Below, piece after piece: positions 39,501-48,160 of a DNA stretch of 64,000 nt. The number at the start of each line of letters is the position of its first letter. The first letter of the stretch is position 1. Position numbers and translations under genes: made by a program. The notes under the pieces were generated by a model. The model did no database searches, had not been told where the DNA came from, and was given only the letters and a program-made list of their open reading frames with translations. Source of the DNA: Priapulus caudatus (Eukaryota > Priapulida > Priapulimorpha > Priapulimorphida > Priapulidae); NCBI RefSeq assembly GCF_000485595.1, contig NW_014577379.1, positions 34,441 to 98,440 on the forward strand. Direction: 5' to 3'.

Positions 39501-42500
39501 ATCCAGACGCTAGCAGGCCTGCAGCACACAACCAAGAGCTCTCAGAACACAACCCAGAGCTAGCAGCCTTGCCAGTACCACACACAGCTAGCAGCCTGCC
39601 AGCAACAACCATAGCTAGCAGGCCTGCCAGCACACTAACCAAGCGCGGCCTGCGCACACAACCAGACAGCTAGTGTCAGTCCTGCACACACCAGACGCTA
39701 GCCCAGCCACAACCTCAGACTACAGGCCTTACCCAGCACACACACAGAGCTAGCAGGCTGACCAGCACACAACAATCGAGCCAGCCACAACCAGAGCTAG
39801 CAGGCCTGCCAGCACACAACCAGAGCTAGCAGGCCTGCCAGCACATACCCAGAGCTAACAGCACACAACCAGAGCTAGCAGGCCAGCCAGCACACAACCA
39901 GCAGCACATAATATCACCTCCGATAGCGAGAGAACGCCCGCCACACAGGTAAGTGTGAATAACTAATACGGCCACAATACCCAGACCACCGCTCCAACAA
40001 CGACCTAATCACCACCTAGCATTACTTGAGATGTCCCGCTCGAGATAAGGTGCGCTCACACGTCAGTAGCAATGCGTGTGTTTGCACGCCCCCCGCGCGC
40101 GTAAATACTGCAATCAAACGAACTGCTCCCGTTTAAACACAGATCTTATCAGGAGTCTATATCAATAGGAGTAAGACAGACTGAAACCGGAAAAATTCAA
40201 CATTTAGTAGCCTTAGTCTACCTATGATTTATTGTGTTTAACTCGATAAACTTGAGCTGAAGTGTTACCTTAATCATTAAACTAATTCCGTGTCTAATCG
40301 TTGGTCTCACAAAAATAACGAATCGGTATCAATACTATTGATAGACTCCTGATCTTATAGTTGTAGCGGGAACACGCGGTCCCGTTGTAACCCCATACAG
40401 GTCCCACGCCACTAGGTGTCGCCGTGGGCAATAGCCTGGCTGATCACGGACTAGCTTTCGGGCATAAAAATATAAGGGCACGCGTAACGGACAGTTTCGC
40501 ACCGATACGTGGCTAACATACACGGGGTTACCGGAGTTATTGTGCTAGCGACTCATAAGAAGCTTCTATTAAAAGCTTATAAGAAGCTTCTTAGATATAG
40601 CTTCTATTATAAGCACGAGTATCAAAACCGGCGCTCCGCGGTGTAAACAGAGCAAAAAGTCTCTCGTGCTAAAATGGTAAAATTATAATATCATGTGAAC
40701 TGTTATCTAAATATTCTAATATATATATATATATATATATGTGCAGGGTGCGAAATGAACGGGAGTCCGGAGTCAAATACTCCCTGATTTACTGCTGGAC
40801 TCCCTGATTTGACATATGCAAGAGTCCGTATAACTCCCCTGAAAATTCTGCTATAGGCTATTACTAGTTCGTTCCTGAGCTCGGCCGCGCGGAATTACCG
40901 TATTTTTTCAGTAAATGTCCAAAGAAAATTTTGCAGACGTGCAACCGCATGAAGCTTCAAAATAAGCACATGCGTTATTGTTAATATCTTTAATTTTGAA
41001 CTTCAGACTGCGGACTGCCTCATTTTGCCGCGGACTCCCTCTTTTTGAGGGCAGGGAGTCCGTTGGACTCCCTTGTTCAAAAGTTAATTTCTACCCCTGT
41101 ATGTGGATAAAAATGTTAATATCAGGTGATTTCACCTGTTCATCGTCTAACGCCTTACAACGATGACAGAGTTCAAAAAAACCGTCTATCGACCTCTTCT
41201 CCTTTCTTTACACACGCACGCACGCACGCACGCACACATACACACGCGCGCGCGCAGTCTATTTTCTGCTAAACAGAGTGGTTCGCGAGTAGTAGGTACA
41301 ACAAGCAGCGCGCGCTGGCAGATGGAGTGCTGGGGTGTTTACACCTTTGCCTGCCCACCCAGCTCCGCACGCACCGACGGCGGGCGCGGCTGGAGTAAAC
41401 ACCAATAAACAGCCGCGCTCGCGCTCGCATGCACAACACGCGCTAAACACAGTGCGTGCGCCGGACGACGACCGCGGCGACGTGTGTCGCTGCTGATAAT
41501 CACATGTCCGATATAATAATAACAGGGGAAATCATACATGAGCTGACAGAGAGAGGGAGGGTCGGGGCTCTGACCACGGGGCAGCTACCCCATCGAGCAT
41601 CTGTCATCCAGCGTGGATGCATGCATATGAAGTATTCTGTCCACTGTGTGGTCACACATACGTGGCTATAGTCAGCCTGTTCTGCTAGCATCTATGACAA
41701 ATACGACATACGCATATACGCTCTCCTATGACACGATTTGTCATAGGAAGATTCTTCCTATGGCAAATATTGTTGTATGTGTTGTGCGCATCATAGGAGT
41801 TTAGAAGCGCTATATTATGAACGCCAGCAGTGAATTTCAGCTGTAAAGCGGAACGAACTTGACTCGCCAATATTTGTCATAGGAAGAATCTTCCTATGAC
41901 AAATAGTGTCATAGGAGAACGTATATGCGTATGTCGTATTTGTCATAAATGCAAGCAGAACATGTTGCTATAGTGCACTAGTGAGACACTGCTCGGACAT
42001 AACTGGGCATTAAATAGGGGCACGGACGTTGTACGAGTGAGACTTGCTTATTATGCAATCGCGAATAGATGCCTATGAAATATTCTGTATTCTGTCCACT
42101 GTGAGCCTGTGCGAGGTCACCCAGAGACGTAGCCATATTGCACTTATGAGACACTGCTCGGACATAACTGGGCATTAAATAGGGGCACGGACGTTGTACG
42201 AGTGAGACTTGCTTATTACGTGGCCAGGTCATTATACTGGGCATAACCGAGACAGGGTGACTGTACTGGAGACAACTGTACTGGCGAGAGCTGGCTGACA
42301 TGCGGTTGGGATGTAACTGTGGCGTGGCAGTGGATGTAACTATAGCATACATAAAATGTAGTTGTCATGTGGCAAGAGGAAATCACACACACGGCCGGAT
42401 ACAGACGACACATGTCGCATGTTGTTTGGCAAACTTTTAATCAGTCGTTAATTAATTTTGATTAATGACAACCAATAAGGACATGAAGAAGGGTGGAGGG

Positions 42501-43495
42501 CGTGGGAAAGGGAGCGAGAGCAAGAGAGGGAGCGAGAGAAGGAGTGTGAGAGAGAGAGAGAGAAACAGAGAAAGAGAAAGAGCGAGAGCGGAAGATGTAC
42601 CGAGGGATGGATGGATGGATGGATGGATGGATGGATGGATGGATGGATGGATGGATGGATGGATGGATGGATGGATGGATGGATGGATGAATGGATGGAT
42701 GAATAGATAGATAGATAGATAGATATATGAATAGCTCGACAGATAGATACTAGATAGATAGAGAACAGTCAGAGATGAAGCTGACATTACATCCGTCATA
42801 AGATCATCCTCTGACTGTTTACTCATCTCTGCATCTTATTGCTGACATCTTGGCCTTGAGGCAACATGGGGACAGGCGGTTGGCAGCCAGCAGCTGTAAG
42901 TGAGCAGCTCAATCAGCACTCTGTCTGCAGCGGCGCAGCCCCTCAAGCCGCATTCCACCTTCACCAGCTTCCCGCCACCATTCGCTCGACAGGAAGGCCA
43001 GCAATATGATATTTTTACGAGAACAACGCGCTGGCTTGCTCAGCGAAGCTGCGGGTGCGCACGTGAAGTGACCTCTCCTCTCACCACAGGTGTGTACCGC
43101 AGAGATACAACGTGAGAGTCTATAGGGTCATACACAACAACACACAAACAGACGCGCGAGAGATATATAAAAGATATATAAGCGATATATAAGAGACCTG
43201 CGCGTGCAACCATGCTGCAGCGCAGCACGTTTTCACACTCGTACATGAGCATGTCCCGCTATTCTGAAATATGCCGTGGATGAAATGAAGTTGATGAGAC
43301 GGCATGGTGAGATGAGATGGCGTATCCAGCCATGCTACTGAATGGAATGTCTCAACATTGTGATACGGGATGCATAAGTAGTCTACAGCATGAAACATAA
43401 ACTGAGGCACGTCTCACCACGGACACACATACATGTACAGCCACGTTCACGCATGAGACACGTCTCAACAGCGACACAAACACCCCCCCCCACAC

Positions 43496-43528
<33 letters not shown>

Positions 43529-43575
43529 TACGCACGCACGCACGACACACACGCACACACACACACACACGCACG

Positions 43576-43620
<45 letters not shown>

Positions 43621-46600
43621 GCACACACACTCACGCGCACACTGCTTAACACTGCGATGCCGCGCCAGACACGGCACATCCGACGAACGCACTCATCTGA
43701 GGTTGATAATGGCAACACGGCGGCGCGGGAGGGAGGCAGGGAGAGCCTCCCCCTCTCTCTCTCCCTCTCTCTCTCGCGCAGTATATTGTTGAATCGTAAA
43801 CACGCGCGCGCGTTTTTCCGCCCGCGCTCGTTGCGGAAACGCCGCGGCACATTCCCATCGCCCAATAAAAGCCGCTGCTGCTGCGATGTACGGCGGACAC
43901 GCGATACACCCGCGTGAAACCCCCGATGGGAAGCTGCCGCAGAGAGAGCCAGCCGAGAACAAATGTGGACGCGGGGTCTGGTGCGAATTAGCGATGTGTT
44001 GCACACCACACCGGCGCGCGCATTGAAAGCCCTCATTAAGCCAGCAGCGACCGGCTGCTGAAGGACCAGTAATTCCCCACTAAACGAAGACCACAAGTTG
44101 GCAGCGCTGGCTTCCTGTAAGCCGGGGAACTCGGCGCGCCGAAGACGGCCGCCGCTCGGCGACGCCGATGCGGCGTACGGTGTCGCGCGAAAAGAACGGC
44201 GACAGTCTAGGCGCCCCGCGATGCCATCGGAACCGTAGACCGGGCAATTTCCCAGCGGCCGGCGAGCAGCGCATGTGTGTTTGGCTAAAGCGATTTCGAG
44301 GCGAATTAATCCGAAGCAGAGCCTGGATGACCGACGGGCAAATCCGCGCAATGGTCAGCTAAACAAATATTTCGCAAATACGGACCACGGCAACGCATTC
44401 CTCGGTGCAAAACAGCTTAAGATCCACTTTTAGATAGAGAGTAGCAGGCGGCAGGCAGGCAGGCGCTACGGCTTGTTTCTAGCGAACAACAGCGGCAATT
44501 AATATTTACACGAGTTCTCGCCTACAGTGACAACAAGCACAGCCTACAGCCTCCCGTTGCCCTGACAGCAGCCTCTTCTTCTTACCACGGGAAGCCTCGT
44601 GACATTCTAGAGAAGCCATGCGTGCGTTCTCAAGACAGCACGCTGCGTATCTGTCGCGGAAGTGACCTTTGCGATCAAACCTAACCGAACTTCGACAAAG
44701 TAGCAAGGGCCCGCGTTAGCATCCCGGCACTGAAGTTGCTAATATTTATTGTTATTATTATTATTATTATTATTGTTAATATTATTTATTGCTAATATTT
44801 ATTATTAGTCTTTAATTCGTCAGCACCCTGAATGTTTACCATATAACAAATTAGCCTATAAGGTGACAGTTTTCAACATATAGTAGGCCGGTTGCTCAGC
44901 GTAATTGTTCTTATATATATACTTTAACTGCTCTTACTTAACTCTCTACCACTGCGATTATCGCTCGTAAATTGTTCTGACCAACACATACTTCGATGAA
45001 TAAAGAACTCGAGTATTTCAAATACAACAGCATCACGCGCGTAGAACTGCTTTGTTCGAACTTATCTATTCACTTATTTCAAAAAAATTGCCACTCGCGT
45101 AAGCAAACAATAACGACCAATTAACGCTAGAATCTGCAGATTAATATTTAGCAAGCGCAGATGTTTTGAACATGTTCCGGTCACTTATAGTGTAAGTCAC
45201 GCGCTAAAACCGGATATCCGAAAATATGAAACTGCTAAGTTGAAAATGAACAGTTTGTTTGCACTCTGTGATTGCTCGACTGAAGAAAGTTAACGAGCCT
45301 ATTGAATTACAGCTTCAGTTTTGTCTTTATCGCGCGCTAAACCAAGTTCAATTAACAGCAAAAACGGTAGGAATAAAAAAAAATAAACAAAAAAGTTTCA
45401 GCTAGCTAATGATTGGGTGTTCCAAGTAAAGTCTGTGAAATTCGAATTCTCGCTGTACACAGACGTGTGAAAAATCGTAGCAAAACACGACGCATCTAGA
45501 GATGCACATAAATACGATGCATAAGTTGTGCATAGTTATTAGTTAGTAATACCGAAAACAAAATAACAAATGTAAAAAACTTATATTGTATTAATAGGAT
45601 CCTAAGAAACATGTGGCAGAAGTACACAGAATATAGGGCCATACAATCATTATCAGTTAAAGTCATATACTGTAGTGAGAGCCAGAGAGTGCTGGAACAC
45701 ATGCATCCTTTCTCAAGCTGGCGGTGTCAGTAGCCTGTCACATCGCCTCGCGCTCGACCCAGCTTGTTTCGTACATAAGTGAGATATACTGGCTAGCCTA
45801 CGGCTCTGTTCGCCATGGTTAGAAGATTTGTGACGCCGCAAAAGCCATATATAATTCTGTGGAATCGCTGGTAGCGGCAACGGGCTCACCTGATCTACTA
45901 GTGCTCAGCTTGTGTAGCATGGTTGACAGTCCCGCTGTGACAAACATACCCCCTTATACATTGCGCATGTGTATGGTCTAGCAGGGCGCACAGCACACTG
46001 GGCATGCGTATGGGGAATTGACTTTTATTGCGCATGCGCGATGTATAGGTGGGGGGGGGGGTATAGGGAGATGTTTACCGCGGCGTTATTAAGCAGAACG
46101 TTCCGTATATTAACGAGAAGGATTCGTGTGTTGTGTAGTTCGCATGTAAATAAATGCTCGACAAGTAACTAATCTAAGTATCCAAGTTTAATCTAAGTAT
46201 GACCTTGTAAATCTATTCGTGCGTGTTTGCAGCACGCGCCGCCGCACGTGTCAGCCATGCAGCGCCTGTGTGAAGAATTCGACCGGTTCGAAAAATCTCA
46301 GCCAACGCAAATGTTATTTAGGATTAATTATGCGTTTAAACGAGAATACATACTGACGTGCGAGCTAAAATAGCAGCTATACCCAGCGGTCGAGGCAAAG
46401 CTATTGGCTGTCGAATCACATGTAACTAAACTTCCCTCGAGGATATTCCCACGATTTTTTAAACAAATTTACAGCTTTAAATCGTTATTTCCAAAATCGT
46501 ATAGCTCTTGAGGACATACAGAACTTACGCACGCACGCACGCACGTAAGCACGTGGACACGTATGCGCACATAGGTAGACGTTTGAAAGCACATCTTCAC

Positions 46601-47213
46601 ATGACGTCTGCTGAACAATAGAAGTTTTCGTCAGTTATTTACAAGCGACCAAGCGTCACTATCGAGATGTGATTGGTTGTTACACTCAGTCAGGTGATAT
46701 ATTCTGCCACCCCGGCCAAATGTCTGCTCTGCTTTCGTTCACCTTTACTCTACACTATCACTATTGTATCAGTTTGTAAAGTAAGGTGACCTCGAAGGTG
46801 TCCATAAGGTTCTCGAAAATCCTACCGTTTAAAGAAAATGACCGAGAGTGCCGATCAAAAGTGGAGCTGTCATTCGACCATAGTGTATAGTCACGAGGGA
46901 CGATCAGAGGTCCTGCCTCTCGTTTTGTTAAATGGGTCAATTTTACACGTAATTTAATTGTTTACGCGAATTGCTGACGCATGACTGACGCGTTCGGGGG
47001 AATATAGTAGACACGACATGCGCGCGTTCACTCTACAGCGCGGCCGCGAAGACCACAAATCATGTCTTTAGAATAAGTGAGGGTAGAGCATAAGTGGGAT
47101 AATGATCTACAATCAGGCTACACAGTTCGGAAACAGTTGCGAGTCTGTCCGTAGGTGTTTGGAAACAGGCACAGGACTGATATTATCGCGTTTATACGTT
47201 TCTTGGTCATACG

Positions 47214-47267
<54 letters not shown>

Positions 47268-47288
47268 AATAAATAAATATATATATAT

Positions 47289-47345
<57 letters not shown>

Positions 47346-48104
47346 ATTATCGATATGTCGTGTTAGAAATATCATTACAAATCTAATACCGCATTTATCT
47401 GGCATTAGTGAGACATTAATGTAGTTTTTACATAAAGAATCCTCACAGAGGGATGCATGTTGAGGCGAACACTGTTCTAGAACAGTGTTAGTAAGAGTTT
47501 CAGAAACCAAATACCTGAACAAACCATAGCGGCCCACCTCAGTCGCCCACCCCCCATGTCGTGTATATTTTATAATTATTTTTCCGGCTTCTCGCGTGCA
47601 GTTTCTCATACCGACTATTATAACACGCTGCGAGCACTCATCTCTACATCTTAACCATAGTTATATATACCATATATTATATCAAGAGTACATAATAGGA
47701 AAGTATTATGTACTCTCCTATTATGTACTCTTGATTATATATCATAGTTAGTATATAGAGATCAGTGGCTGCGAGCCACTCCATGGTTAGTCGTGTCTGG
47801 TAGCGCACAGGCCTGTACACCTGTCAGTTAGTTGTGTCTGGTAGGCCAAAACAAAGCTGAGAACTATTGCTTTCTGTAGGTGAAAAAAACCTGCTCGCTT
47901 AGCAAAACAGACAGACGTAGGTTCATTTCTGAGTTGTTAGACCCAATGTTATCCAGCCTTGTAACAGTAGAAGGATTTTATTAAGAAGTGGGTGCGACCG
48001 GCCTCGCGTAATACCGTGTTGCACGGGCACATTTCTCAATTTTAGAAGGCGGGGAATAGCACATTCGGTGTACCAAGACGCGCACGCTCGCACGCTCGCA
48101 CGCT

Positions 48105-48160
<56 letters not shown>

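Noticed and set aside
38450-39905. A CRISPR array
   Set aside because: The 29-bp repeats are directly adjacent without unique spacers, in eukaryotic intron sequence.
43383-44351. A 322-codon minus-strand open frame
   Set aside because: Its C-terminal third is (CA)n translation. The N-terminal part has no recognisable domain and lies in a CpG-rich intron stretch with several competing frames.
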